64,000 nt of DNA from Streptomyces geranii (GCF_002954775.1 NZ_PJME01000053.1:1-64000); one strand, 5' to 3'; positions 25,365 through 34,284 are shown, counted from the stretch's first letter. The notes: a model not told the origin generated them from the sequence alone. Made by a program: numbers and translations.

Positions 25365-27521
25365 TCAGGCGGTCGCGATACGGCGCTCGATGCGGGCCCT
25401 GGCTGCCCCGTGGTCGCCTCGGCCGTCGGCGGTGCGGGGGTAGCGGCGGCGGGGCTGCCGGGCGAGCGTGGTGAGGACCAGGGCGGCCTGCTCATCGTTG
25501 ACCTGGACGCCAGTGCGCACGCCGGCCTTGGGGGTGCGCATCCACTCCTCCTCCTGACGCCACCACCGGTACAGCTCGATCTCGACCGCGTACCGGCGTG
25601 CACGGCTAGCCGTGACACCGAAACAACCCAGCGCCTTCGCCGCGGCGAGCAGGGAGCCGGGCCTGGGCCGGTAGTACGGGGTGCCTGCGCGCCGGGCGGC
25701 GAGGGTTCGGCGGGCGGTGTGCTGGTCGGCTCCTCGACGGCGTACGACGGTGCCGGTAGCCGTACGGCAGCGTTCGCCCGGCAGGGCCTGGCAGGTGGGG
25801 CACTCGTGCTGAACGGCCATGACCGCGCGGGTGACGACCATGAGGTTGCGCATCGCCGTCAGGTGCTTGACGGCCGTACGCGGGGCGTACCCGGTGCGCG
25901 CGCACACCTCGGAGAGGCTCAGGGGGCGGTCGGCGTGCTCGATGAGCTGCTGGTAGACGCGTGCGGCGTGGTGGCCGAGCCCTCCCCCGTGGTGCTCAGT
26001 AGCCCGGCCGTAGGCGAAGACATCGGCCTGACCTGCAGACAACCGCTCCTGAAGACGGGAGATCAGGAATCGTCGGACCTCCCCCAGGGGGGGCGGGGTT
26101 CCTTGTGTCCCACCCTGTGCAACAAGCGTGAATCCGGGATGCGCAGCGGTGACGGGGAGCAGCTCGTGGGTGCCTGCGGGCCCGTCGGTGTCACGGGCGG
26201 CGAGCCAGCCGTCGAGGGTGAGCCGGTTCTGCGCGCGGTGCATGGTGGAGCGGCCGTGGCCGGCGGAGACGGCGGCGCGGCGCACGTCGAGGTCGAGGAC
26301 GGTGACACCGGAGCGCAGCGCGTACAGGCAGCGCAGGTCCAGGGCGGCACGGTCGGCGGGGCCAGCCTTGTCTGCCCAGCGCTCGGGGCAGGCGTCGGCG
26401 GCGGCCTGGAGCTGCTCGACCAGGGCGACGACGTCGGCGATGGTCTCCGTCCACTCCAGGGAGTCCTCGGTGAGCGGCAGGGTGGCCGCGTACGCGACGC
26501 AGCGCTCCCACTGGCGGCGCAGCTTCTCGCGGGCCTGGGTGTCGGTCAGGACGATGCGCAGCCCGCGGCGGCGGGTGCTGGTGCAGGCGTGCAGCAGACC
26601 GCCCTCGCGGTGACGGCGCTCGTCCATGAGCCGCTCGACCATGGGCCACGTCCAGCGGCGCAGGGCGAGGCGGCCGAGCAGCGAGGCGAGGGTCTCGCTC
26701 ACGCGGTCGTCGGCCGGGCGGCGGGTGAGCAGCGCCCACGTCTCGTCGTCGAGGGCGGTGTTCGGGGTGCCCGCGAGGCGGGGGCCCAGCTCGTCGTCGA
26801 GGATCTCGGCGACCTGCTGTTCGCGGACGATGCGCGGGCGGACCGTGGCCGGGGCCGGGACGGAGTCGATGATGAGCGCGAGGCGCACGAACGCGTCGGA
26901 CACGTTGCCGCAGCTGGCCGGGGTGAGCAGGTCGGCGGCGCGGCGCTGGTCGAGGGGGGCCTGCAGCTGGCTCTTCCCGCCGTCGCGGTGCGCGGCGCCG
27001 ATCGGGCGCACGGCACCGGTGGCCGGGTTGCACAGCAGGCCGTGGTCGAGGGTGGGCAGGCGCAACGCGGCGGCCCTGGCGACGGAGGCGACCAGCACGG
27101 CCTCCAGCGGCTCGGCGGAGGTGACCCACACGTGCCGTCCGCCGGCGGAACCGGAGGCGGCGACCACGTAGGTCAGCCCGGCCTCCTCCAGCCAGCGCAG
27201 CAGGGTCGCGAGGTCCGGGCCGGTGTCGCCCTTGGAGCTGTCGAGGTCGAAGCACACCCACCGGAAGCGGTCGAGCCGGTCGGCGAGGTGGACGGCGTAC
27301 GGGCCGTACGGTGCGGTCTCCGGCAGGGGCCGGGCCTTGTAGGAGTGGAGCCATTCGCCATCGCCGGAACGGGTGTCCACCCGGATGGAGGCACGCGGGG
27401 ACAGCTCCAGGAACAGGGCCTGGAGGTCGACCTGCGCGACCTCGAAGAGGGGCAGAACACCGGTATGGGGATTGTGAGTTCGTGCAGATGACGGGCTGTG
27501 CGCTCCCGCCCCACGGGACAC
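25365..27521 (-). CDS. AEP-type primase/replication protein
   Basis: 718 residues, GTG start at 27521 (no clear ribosome site; V22 is an alternative). The N-terminal domain has the primase signature: FDLD at residues 91-94 followed by SSKGD, then ASGSAGGRHVWV (S.G..H, residues 123-130), then VRPIGAAHRDGG near 172. These are motifs I-III of archaeo-eukaryotic primases, as in many plasmid bifunctional primase/polymerases. The middle is helical and contains winged-helix-like segments (DLDVRRAAVSAGHGRSTMHRAQ; SLSEVCARTGYAPRTAVKHL). Near the end, CPTCQALPGERC with a later H is a small zinc finger. No helicase motif is present. Probably the initiation or priming protein of this replicon. Confidence 0.82.
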   Translation of the reverse strand: MSRGAGAHSPSSARTHNPHTGVLPLFEVAQVDLQALFLELSPRASIRVDTRSGDGEWLHSYKARPLPETAPYGPYAVHLADRLDRFRWVCFDLDSSKGDTGPDLATLLRWLEEAGLTYVVAASGSAGGRHVWVTSAEPLEAVLVASVARAAALRLPTLDHGLLCNPATGAVRPIGAAHRDGGKSQLQAPLDQRRAADLLTPASCGNVSDAFVRLALIIDSVPAPATVRPRIVREQQVAEILDDELGPRLAGTPNTALDDETWALLTRRPADDRVSETLASLLGRLALRRWTWPMVERLMDERRHREGGLLHACTSTRRRGLRIVLTDTQAREKLRRQWERCVAYAATLPLTEDSLEWTETIADVVALVEQLQAAADACPERWADKAGPADRAALDLRCLYALRSGVTVLDLDVRRAAVSAGHGRSTMHRAQNRLTLDGWLAARDTDGPAGTHELLPVTAAHPGFTLVAQGGTQGTPPPLGEVRRFLISRLQERLSAGQADVFAYGRATEHHGGGLGHHAARVYQQLIEHADRPLSLSEVCARTGYAPRTAVKHLTAMRNLMVVTRAVMAVQHECPTCQALPGERCRTATGTVVRRRGADQHTARRTLAARRAGTPYYRPRPGSLLAAAKALGCFGVTASRARRYAVEIELYRWWRQEEEWMRTPKAGVRTGVQVNDEQAALVLTTLARQPRRRYPRTADGRGDHGAARARIERRIATA
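25601..25614. repeat. CACGGCTAGCCGTG palindrome, copy 2
   Basis: Identical to 25343-25356, here inside the C-terminal coding part of the primase gene. Two copies 258 bases apart. Confidence 0.55.
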
Positions 27522-27550
27522 ACCGTGGGGCAGAGTGGGCTGTCCGGCAC

Positions 27551-27567
27551 CGTAGCGGTCCGCTACG
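27551..27567. promoter_or_regulatory. Palindrome upstream of the primase gene
   Basis: CGTAGCG, three bases, CGCTACG, about 30 bases upstream of the primase start. A likely operator for a repressor of replication-protein expression. Confidence 0.55.
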
Positions 27568-27948
27568 ATGGCAGTGCTCCTAACTTCATAACAACGCCGA
27601 AGCCCCCTCTCGCCTGACGGCGGAGGGCTCCGAACGCGGCCACCCAGGTCGCAGAAAAGAGCAGGGCTCCGGACTTATGTGGTAGGGGACCACCGCCCGA
27701 CAGCCGCCCTGGAAAGCGTCTGTGGGGCTCGTTTCACCTCTTCTCTGTGTGGCTTGTCGAGAGACCCGGTTGGAAGCCGAGTCGCTCTGGGGCTGACAGG
27801 TAGGTCGACTGGGGAGTCGGCCCGGGTGTTGCAGGTGGTGCGTTTGCATTTGATCTAGGGATTCAGCGGGCTGGCAGGCCCGTGGTGCTGAGTCCCACGT
27901 ACGTCGTCAGGGCGGCCCCAGGTTGGAAGACCGAGGGGCCCTTTTTCT
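27568..27948 (+). ncRNA. Candidate non-coding RNA or origin segment
   Basis: About 380 bases between the primase start and the small gene ending at 27976. It holds no credible coding frame and has balanced composition with several short stems. It ends in a clear intrinsic terminator on the plus strand, while both flanking genes are on the minus strand. So something is probably transcribed toward that terminator. It could be a replication-control RNA or the RNA face of an origin next to the primase. Not matched to a known RNA family. Confidence 0.4.
27914..27948 (+). terminator. Intrinsic terminator with T-tract
   Basis: Stem GGCCCC/GGGGCC around a 15-base loop, followed by CTTTTTCTT. One of the few terminators in the window with a real T-run. 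Confidence 0.75.
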
Positions 27949-27975
27949 TGCCCGGCGACGGTTCCGCGTCCGGCG

Positions 27976-28266
27976 CTACCCCGTGAGAGGAAGCGCCTTT
28001 TGTTCGTCGAGTTCATTGGCCCACAGGGGGCGGCCGTTCTCGTCAACGGGCATGCGCTTGATCAGTTCGTTGACCAAACCGGCGAATGACTGTCCCGTGA
28101 AGCCAGCGGCCTTGATGGCCTTCGCTGCCATATCGGGGACGATCACCACACCTGTGCGCCAGTTCTGACCGGACGTCGGGTCATAGCTCACCGGGCGACC
28201 TGTCTGCGCGCGACCGCGCAACGGGCCGCCAAGGTCTCGCCCTTCGCTTTCGATCTTCCTGACCAT
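27976..28266 (-). CDS. Small ribbon-helix-helix-like protein
   Basis: 96 residues from the ATG at 28266 (MVRKIESEGRDLGG). The N-terminus is basic (GPLRGRAQTGRP), followed by strand TGVVIVPDMAAKAIKAAGFTGQSFAGLVNELIKRMPVDENG, which fits a strand-helix-helix DNA-binding fold. It could be a copy-number or partition regulator of the adjacent primase region. It lies convergent with the candidate RNA and its terminator. Family assignment is by shape only. Confidence 0.6.
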   Translation of the reverse strand: MVRKIESEGRDLGGPLRGRAQTGRPVSYDPTSGQNWRTGVVIVPDMAAKAIKAAGFTGQSFAGLVNELIKRMPVDENGRPLWANELDEQKALPLTG

Positions 28267-28769
28267 GATGGCGATCTTGCCATACTCCCGACCCGTTTCA
28301 CTACGACGGGCGCGCGTGTTGTGGGAATTCTTGTGAGGCGGGCGTTTATTTCTCGGACGCAGGTTGTTATGGGCCAACGCCGTATGACGGATCATCAGGG
28401 CAGTTCGGTGGCTTTCGAGTTCAGGCACGGCGCGGCCGGCCCATCGTGTCGGACTGGTGTGCGTCTTGCTGCTGCCCGACGGCTTCACTCGATCCGGTCA
28501 TCCCGAGTCCCCTCCCGCGCTGCCTGGTTGACGGCCCTTCAAAGCCGTAGACGTACCAGCCCTCGAAATCGTTACAGGTTCGGGGACACGAATTTCTGCA
28601 CGTCAAGTGGTGTCCCCAGGGGTGGGACCGCAGCATGGGGCGGCGTCCCGCCGGGCGGGAAAGGGTGCGGGCGGGGCATCGTTCGCATCGTCACACTGGA
28701 GGAACGCCGTCGGCCCGGATTTTGTGACACGCCTCCCGATGGGGAGTTGACGGCGGAGCAGACGACTGT

Positions 28770-28789
28770 GCAAGAACGGACGTTTTTGC
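28770..28789. repeat. AAAAACGG-type palindrome, copy 1
   Basis: GCAAGAACGGACGTTTTTGC, a near-palindrome with one mismatched pair. Related copies are at 46039, 51349, 52535 and 55521. Confidence 0.65.
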
Positions 28790-28814
28790 ATCAGGCGCGG
28801 ACGTGCACAGCACG

Positions 28815-28848
28815 GTGCCCGGCGGGACCAATTGGTCCCGCCGGGCAC
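28815..28848 (-). terminator. 34-bp perfect palindrome, terminator copy 2
   Basis: Same palindrome as 22147-22178, extended by one base pair on each side. It lies 20 bases past the end of the acetyltransferase gene. Confidence 0.7.
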
Positions 28849-28868
28849 GGGCGTGGTGGTGGTCCGGG

Positions 28869-29417
28869 TCAGTGCTGGGGGAGGTCGAGCAGCATGGCGT
28901 GCATGAGCGGTGCGTGCTCGATCCTGGGGCGCAGGTCGCCGATCGTGCGCCACCCCCAGCTCTCGTACAGCGCATGGACCTTGGGGTGCGACTGCCGGAC
29001 CAAGAGGGTGGCGCGCTCCTCGGCCCGCTCGGCGAGCAGCGCGTCGTGCAGCTGGCGAGAGGTGCCGGTCTTGCGCCACGGGACGCGCACCATCAACTCG
29101 GACAGGGCGTAGGTGCGGGTGCCGGTCTCGCGGACCAGGTCCTCGTCGACCTCGGTGAGTAGTCCGCCCCACCACCGGGCGTTCGGCGGCAGTACGGCGC
29201 CGTAGGCGTAGCCGACGACCTGCTCGTCGTCGTAGCCGATGGCGCAGCTCCAGCCCGGCCTGCCGCTCCAGCCATCGAGTCCGCCCGCGAACCGGTCGAC
29301 GCCGGCGAACGGGTCGCTGGCGATGTCGTCGGCGTAGACCTCGGCGTACACCTCCAGCAGGGTCGAACGGACCTCGGGGACCTGGTCGGTGGTGTAGTGC
29401 CGGACGGTGAGGGTCAC
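28869..29417 (-). CDS. GNAT-family N-acetyltransferase
   Basis: 182 residues, GTG start with AGGAGG upstream. CAIGYDDEQVVGYAYGAVLPPN is the strand pair before the acetyl-CoA site. TYALSELMVRVPWRKTGTSRQLHDALLAERAEERATLLVR carries the L.V.p..r..G....L pattern of motif A, although the Q/R-x-x-G-x-G/A loop is altered to WRKTGTS. HPKVHALYESWGWRTIGDLRP is the typical C-terminal A..lY...GF segment. The substrate is unknown. It follows the HTH/TPR regulator gene by about 12 bases on the same strand, so the two are likely cotranscribed. Confidence 0.85.
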   Translation of the reverse strand: MTLTVRHYTTDQVPEVRSTLLEVYAEVYADDIASDPFAGVDRFAGGLDGWSGRPGWSCAIGYDDEQVVGYAYGAVLPPNARWWGGLLTEVDEDLVRETGTRTYALSELMVRVPWRKTGTSRQLHDALLAERAEERATLLVRQSHPKVHALYESWGWRTIGDLRPRIEHAPLMHAMLLDLPQH

Positions 29418-29429
29418 GGGAGGGGCCTC

Positions 29430-30665
29430 CTAGGCGGCAATGGCACGGTGGACGGCTGCAAGGCGGGCAGTGATCCGCTGGCTGCTGAGTGCACTGGTGT
29501 CGATGGCGGCGGCGGTCTCCTCCGCGAGATGCAGGTTCCCCTGAGCGACCTGCAGCTCGGCCAACTGGACTGAGTAGTACGCCCGGTTGCGGCGCATTCC
29601 CTTGGGGAGTAGCTGCAGGGCCTGCGCCGTGGCGATCTCGGCGTCCGTGAGCTGACCCATGGCCTGGTGGGCGATGGCGGCGAGCCCGGAGATCTCGGCG
29701 GCGTCCAGGAACTTCAGCCACGGCGGGGGCGGGGCAGCGGTGTCGAACCGGTCGTGGGCTCGCTGGGCGGCGAGGATGGAGCGGGCAGCGGCGCGGGGGT
29801 CGCGGGCGCGGGCGTGGCCGATGGCGAGGCGGGAGTGGAGCAGGGCCGCGATGCGGGGGTCCTGGCGGGCCTGGCGGGTTTCGAGGGCGGCGCGGTTGAC
29901 CCGCAGGGCCTCGCGGGTGCGGCCGTCGATACGGGCCTGCATCGAGAGGTTGCTCCAGGCGCGGGCCTGGCCTCGCTTGTCGCTGGCGAGCAGGGCGGAC
30001 TGCAGGGCGTCGGCGAACAGGATCCGGGCCTGGCCGGGCTGCCCGGCGTCGTGGGCGGCCCACCCGACGGATGAGCACAGGTCGCCGATCGCGCTGTGCA
30101 GGGCCTGTTCGACGCTCGGCCCGTACGTGCAGCCGTCGAGGGCGGCGCGCAGCCGGTCGAGGTAGCTCGTGGAGACCTCGAACAGGGCCCCGCCTCCCAC
30201 GGAGTTGAAATGGGCGGCCATGCGGCCGATCTTGTTGCTGATGCGGGCGACGTCGGTGTGGGTGAGACGGCCCGTGGTCGGGGTCTCGTCCAGGCCCAGG
30301 GCCAGGGCGACGGTCATGGCGGCTGGAGCGAAGACGAACATGCGGCGCTTCACTGGGTCATCTCCCTCCCCGGTGCCCGGGGTGGTGGGAGGGGGGACGG
30401 GCAGGCGGTTGCTGGAGCGTCCGCGCGGTACGAACCCCATGGCCTCGGGCGGCCGGTCGAAAATCTCTACGAGAGGCAGAAGGTAGCGGGCGTTGGGCCA
30501 GCGGGCCTGTCCAGAGAGCCAGCGCCGGACGTGCCGGTCGGTGGCCGCGCCGGGGCGCCCGAAGATCCGCTCGCTGATTTTGTTGACCTCTTCGGCCAGC
30601 TTCTGGCGGCCGAAGCCGTATTCCTTCATCAGCGCGGCTAAGACCGCGTTGCGCTGGGTGTCCAT
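29430..30665 (-). CDS. HTH/TPR transcriptional regulator
   Basis: 411 residues from the ATG at 30665. The N-terminus (MDTQRNAVLAALMKEYGFGRQKLAEEVNKI, then DRHVRRWLSGQARWPNARYLLPLVEIF) is an XRE-like HTH in the arrangement of Streptomyces regulators with a C-terminal TPR sensor. A hydrophobic patch (RRMFVFAPAAMTVALALGL) separates it from helical TPR-like repeats (ALHSAIGDLCSSVGWAAHDAGQPGQARILFADAL and onward). It is divergent from the 30848-31722 pair across a 180-base promoter region containing GTAAAAACGTCCG. Such regulators often control neighbouring biosynthetic genes; its ligand is unknown. Confidence 0.8.
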   Translation of the reverse strand: MDTQRNAVLAALMKEYGFGRQKLAEEVNKISERIFGRPGAATDRHVRRWLSGQARWPNARYLLPLVEIFDRPPEAMGFVPRGRSSNRLPVPPPTTPGTGEGDDPVKRRMFVFAPAAMTVALALGLDETPTTGRLTHTDVARISNKIGRMAAHFNSVGGGALFEVSTSYLDRLRAALDGCTYGPSVEQALHSAIGDLCSSVGWAAHDAGQPGQARILFADALQSALLASDKRGQARAWSNLSMQARIDGRTREALRVNRAALETRQARQDPRIAALLHSRLAIGHARARDPRAAARSILAAQRAHDRFDTAAPPPPWLKFLDAAEISGLAAIAHQAMGQLTDAEIATAQALQLLPKGMRRNRAYYSVQLAELQVAQGNLHLAEETAAAIDTSALSSQRITARLAAVHRAIAA

Positions 30666-30847
30666 CGTGCCCCCGACTGCCCGCTGTGCTCGTGCGTTGA
30701 CGGTAGCGCCGGTGTCCGGGGTCCCGGACCGCGAAGGTAAAAACGTCCGCCCTTCTGCTGTGAAGTGCCCGCGAAACGCCCTGATCGCACCCGCCCCCTG
30801 AGCAGTTAGCTGGTCGTACCTGACAGACACTCAGCGGGGAGGCGGCC

Positions 30848-31327
30848 GTGGCGACGAAACGCTCGTCCGGCAAAGGGCCGACGACGTGGCACGACCTGGC
30901 GGCGGAGACCGACGACAAGAAGCGGCAGTGGCTGCACGGCCACCAGAACGTCACGGAGTACGTGCCGTGCGGGATCGACTGGGACGCGGTGGCGGTCAAG
31001 CCGATGCCGCTGGGCCTGGACGCGCTGGACGCCATGCGGATCGGCGTCCGCCGGGGATACCTGATCGTCGCCGACCACGTGCGCGGTGAGCTGTACGTGA
31101 TGGTGCCGACCGGACACGGCGAAGCGTTCGCCGGCATCCCGTGCGTACGCCTCCTCGGCCGGGGCCACCAGGTACTCGTGCCGCGTTCCCCGCTGGACCG
31201 CAGCGTGGCGGCCGACTGGGTCGGCACCCCGCACGACCTCGACACCCCGGTCCTCGTCGATGCCGACCGGCTCGCCGCACGGCTGCGGGACCTCGCGCCC
31301 GCGTACGCGGAGGCGATGGCCTCGTGA
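30848..31327 (+). CDS. Hypothetical protein of a regulator-linked pair
   Basis: 159 residues, GTG start. It contains WDAVAVKPMPLGLDALDAM, RRGYLIVADHVRGELYVMVPTGHGEAFAGIPCVRLLGRGHQVLVP, a strand-rich segment, and HDLDTPVLVDADRLAARLRDL. The stop overlaps the next ATG (TGATG). It lies divergent from an HTH/TPR regulator and is possibly its target. I do not recognise the fold with certainty; it recalls the small proteins that accompany such regulators in Streptomyces. Confidence 0.65.
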   Translation: MATKRSSGKGPTTWHDLAAETDDKKRQWLHGHQNVTEYVPCGIDWDAVAVKPMPLGLDALDAMRIGVRRGYLIVADHVRGELYVMVPTGHGEAFAGIPCVRLLGRGHQVLVPRSPLDRSVAADWVGTPHDLDTPVLVDADRLAARLRDLAPAYAEAMAS

Positions 31328-31722
31328 TGGACACCTCCGTGCAGACCGGCGCGACGGTTCTGGACGACCCGAAGGGCGTGCTCGCACGTCTGCCGCTGGA
31401 CCGTTCCGCGGTGCTCAAGCTGGTCACCGCAGTGCTCGACCCGCCCACCCCCGGCTCCGAACTCCCCCCGCAGGACTGCCTGCAGATCGGTCAGCTCCTG
31501 GCCGGCCACGCCAGCCTCGTCGCCGCCGAAGTCGGTTCGCTCCTCGCCCTGAGTCCCCGTACCAGTCAGCTGCGCCCGTTGACCGAGACCGTACTCACCG
31601 AAGCACGCGGCCGGTTGTCGGTGCCGCCCGCGGCGACGTTCGCCTCGGTGCAGAACCGGGCCCGGCTCGTCCGGGCCCTGTACGAGCGATACGACCGGCT
31701 GATGTCCGCTCAGCTCGACTGA
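31327..31722 (+). CDS. DUF6415-like protein
   Basis: 131 residues. VLARLPLDRSAVLKLVTAVLD, then CLQIGQLLAGHASLVAAEVGSLLALSP and TVLTEARGRLSVPP form three helices with the L.gH...L..Ev pattern I associate with DUF6415, a helical family often beside Streptomyces regulators. Coupled to the previous gene by a one-base overlap. A strong terminator follows. Function unknown. Confidence 0.65.
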   Translation: MDTSVQTGATVLDDPKGVLARLPLDRSAVLKLVTAVLDPPTPGSELPPQDCLQIGQLLAGHASLVAAEVGSLLALSPRTSQLRPLTETVLTEARGRLSVPPAATFASVQNRARLVRALYERYDRLMSAQLD

Positions 31723-31778
31723 CCTCCCCGGGGGCGTGTCCAGCGCCATCCCCCGTGCGTACGGGCCTGGACATGCCG

Positions 31779-31824
31779 GAGCCCCGGTGGCTGCCTTCAC
31801 CCGCAGCCGCCGGGGCTCTTTGCT
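31779..31824 (+). terminator. Intrinsic terminator
   Basis: Sixteen-base arms GAGCCCCGGTGGCTGC and its near complement around a 8-base loop, then TTTGCTGTG. It ends the 30848-31722 pair and faces the end of the 31845 gene. Confidence 0.75.
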
Positions 31825-31844
31825 GTGTCAGGCCGGTGAGGGGC

Positions 31845-33212
31845 TCACTCGGTGCCGGTGTAGTCCAGGAATTCGGCGACGGCAGGTATGCCGCGACGGC
31901 GGGCGAGCTTCTTGCGCAGGTCTTCGAGGGTGCTGGTGCCGCGTGCGGAGGTGACGCCTCCCATCCGGTCGACGGCATCGTGGGCGGTGGCCACGGCGGC
32001 GTCAACGTCGCCGAGACCGAGATGAGCTTCGGCGAGACGGGCGAGGTAGATGGAGTGGCCGCGTGGGAAGGCGTCGCCGTTGTACGCCTCCTGGCTGGTG
32101 TGCGCGTCGGAGGCGTCCAGGAAGTGGCCGACAGCCCGTTTGGGGTGACCGAGATTCAGGGCCGAGGAGCCTATGAGCTGGTGGGCTTCGCCGAGGTTGT
32201 ACCAGTAGACGCACGGCAGGTCGTCCTCGATGGGCGCGGCGCGCTCGTAGGCGTCCAGGGCGGCGTTGGCGGACCGGTCGGCGGCCCGGAAGTCGCCGGC
32301 GTGCGCGTGGGCGCGGCAGGCGCGGGCGTGCAGCATGGAGATCAGGCGGGGTGAGCCGATCCTCGGTGCCTGGGACAGGGCGGCCTCGATGAGGTCGACC
32401 GCGCCCCGGGGGTCGCCGGTCGAGTAGTGCTGGATGGCCCAGAACGCGAGGGTGTTGGCCGCGACCACGGGATCGTCGGCGCTGGCTGCGGCCCGCAGGG
32501 CTGTGGAGTAGTGGCGTTCGGCGGCGGCGGCCATCCCGCTGTCGTAGGCCGTCCAGCCCGCACTGCGGGACGCTTCCGCCGCGACCCCGAGGAGACGGCG
32601 TTCGACGCCTTCGCCGAAGCTGGCGTTCTTGAGGGTGGCGGTGATCAGCCGGAGTTCGGAGCGGGCCGCGTCGTAGACGGCGCCGGAGCCCACGGTGTCG
32701 TCGAGGCGTCGCAGGCTGTCGAGGCGGCTCTCGAAGTGGTCGGGGACGTCGGCGCCGATGTGGCGGCCGGCGGTGGGGGCGGCTCCGGCTGGGGCGGCGG
32801 CGGACCATTGCGCCACGGTGGTGCCCAGGGTGACGGACGTCGTGATCAGAAACTGCCTGCGGTCCACCGGACCTCCTGTGATCTCCAGTGCATGCACCGC
32901 GCCCGTGGTCGTCCACGGGAGGGTGAAGAGGGTGTGGTCCGGCAGGGCAAGAAGGAGCCAGCCCGGCCAGCCGTGGGCGTGGATCGCCTCGGGCGGGATG
33001 TTTTCGAGTGCGGCCATGGCGAGCTGGGTGTGGTAGTTGGGCGCGTGGATGCCCGCGATCCACCGGCTGGCTTTCTCCTTGCGGTACGCCATCTGCCCGT
33101 ACCCCATGCGCTGGTGCTGGTCGGCGACACGGAGCAGGTACGCCTCCGCCTTCTGGCCGCGCACGGCCAACAGATAGGCCAGCGGGTGGCGTACGGCAGC
33201 GTCAGAGATCAC
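31845..33212 (-). CDS. HTH/TPR regulator divergent from the metabolic cassette
   Basis: 455 residues from the GTG at 33212, with AAAGGG nine bases upstream. N-terminal VRHPLAYLLAVRGQKAEAYLLRVADQHQRMGYGQMAYRKEKASRWIAG is an HTH-like domain (a .kaSRWi.G pattern). A hydrophobic twin-Arg-like patch (DRRQFLITTSVTLGTTVAQW) precedes helical TPR-like repeats up to the C-terminus. It is divergent from the 33421 oxygenase gene and so is the natural candidate to control that cassette. Its architecture matches the regulator at 29430, so the two are paralogues in layout. Confidence 0.78.
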   Translation of the reverse strand: MISDAAVRHPLAYLLAVRGQKAEAYLLRVADQHQRMGYGQMAYRKEKASRWIAGIHAPNYHTQLAMAALENIPPEAIHAHGWPGWLLLALPDHTLFTLPWTTTGAVHALEITGGPVDRRQFLITTSVTLGTTVAQWSAAAPAGAAPTAGRHIGADVPDHFESRLDSLRRLDDTVGSGAVYDAARSELRLITATLKNASFGEGVERRLLGVAAEASRSAGWTAYDSGMAAAAERHYSTALRAAASADDPVVAANTLAFWAIQHYSTGDPRGAVDLIEAALSQAPRIGSPRLISMLHARACRAHAHAGDFRAADRSANAALDAYERAAPIEDDLPCVYWYNLGEAHQLIGSSALNLGHPKRAVGHFLDASDAHTSQEAYNGDAFPRGHSIYLARLAEAHLGLGDVDAAVATAHDAVDRMGGVTSARGTSTLEDLRKKLARRRGIPAVAEFLDYTGTE

Positions 33213-33420
33213 GGACCAACCCTTTCGCGGGTACGCGCGGGCTTCTCCAGTCTTCCGGCTCCCGGCGGGCGGGGGAAGGCCGCCCGGGGTGAACGGCAAC
33301 CGGCGGCAACCACCCGCAACGGGCGGCAACGCCACCTCTCTGGGAGGGAGTTCGTGTCTGCGGTGTCCTTGCACGGCTGCCCGTCAGGGCCGCGTCCGAC
33401 AACGTGTCAGGAGGACTCCG

Positions 33421-34284
33421 ATGGTGACCACACTCCCCGCCGCCGCGGCGGCGCAGACCGGTCCCTGGCGGGCCGACGTGCTCGACCAGGTCGCCCGGCT
33501 GACCGACCTGGAGGAGACGGCGGTCGAGCAGATGCGGGCCGAGGTGCTCGGGGCGCCGACACCCGGTGTCGTCGCGTACGGCGAGTACCAGTCCGGCGGC
33601 TGGTGGACCACGGCGCTGATGAACATGTCCGGTGACCCGCACGACGTGGTGATCGGCGACGGGCGCCCACGCCCCACCTCGTTACTGAAGCAGATGCCGG
33701 CCACCGCGGCGTTCCTCGACTCGCTGGGGCTCACCTTCATGTACGTGCGCCTGGCCCGCCTGGAACCGCACTCCTACCTGTGGGAACACCGCGACTACGC
33801 CGAACTGCGCGACACCGGACGCCACCGCCTGCACGTCCCGCTCGTCACGAACCCCTCGGCCGTCCTGGTCACCGCGGGCGCCCGGGTCCACATGGCGGCC
33901 GGGTCCCTGTGGCGGTTGACGCCCTCACAGGCGCACGGGGTGTGCAACACCACCGGCCCGGACCGGCTCCACCTGATCGCCGACGTGTACGCGGACGACG
34001 CCTATGAGGCGCTCGCCGCCCGCCCGCACCTGCACGACGGGGACGCGGCGGACCTGCCGGAGATGACGGCGGCGGACCGGGCCGGACTGCTCGCGACGGC
34101 CGGACAGCTCGCGGACCTCGGCTTCACCGACGCGGCGGAGCAGACGCTGCTGAGGGCCTTCTACACCTACGCCCTGCCGGAGGGCGGCGCGTACGACCTG
34201 ATCGCCGACCTGCACACGGCCCGCCGCGCGGACACCGACGTGAGCCGCTGGCGGGAGGCCAAGGCGCACCTGCTCGCCCGCTGA
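33421..34284 (+). CDS. Aspartyl/asparaginyl beta-hydroxylase-like 2OG-Fe(II) oxygenase
   Basis: 287 residues, ATG with AGGAGG at ideal spacing. FMYVRLARLEPHSYLWEHRDYAELRDTGRHRLHVPLVTNPSAVLVTAGARVHMAAGSLWRLTPSQAHGVCN carries the H.D (HRDYAEL), the RLHVPL strand and a distal H (SQAHGVCN) expected of the Asp/Asn hydroxylase cupin that uses 2-oxoglutarate and iron. The C-terminal 90 residues are helical. It would hydroxylate an amino acid-like or modified small substrate. First gene of a six-gene cassette with short or overlapping junctions. Confidence 0.85.
   Translation: MVTTLPAAAAAQTGPWRADVLDQVARLTDLEETAVEQMRAEVLGAPTPGVVAYGEYQSGGWWTTALMNMSGDPHDVVIGDGRPRPTSLLKQMPATAAFLDSLGLTFMYVRLARLEPHSYLWEHRDYAELRDTGRHRLHVPLVTNPSAVLVTAGARVHMAAGSLWRLTPSQAHGVCNTTGPDRLHLIADVYADDAYEALAARPHLHDGDAADLPEMTAADRAGLLATAGQLADLGFTDAAEQTLLRAFYTYALPEGGAYDLIADLHTARRADTDVSRWREAKAHLLAR

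Larger units (their letters stand above)
28267..28868. other. Non-coding stretch with palindromes
   Basis: About 600 bases with no convincing gene. It contains an AAAAACGG-type palindrome (28770-28789) and the second palindromic terminator (28815-28848). The promoter of the 28266 gene must lie at the left side. Confidence 0.5.

Noticed and set aside
27586..27849. Minus-strand frame of 87 residues between primase and small gene
   Set aside because: It has no start signal, a composition unlike neighbours, and lies in a region that ends in a plus-strand terminator.
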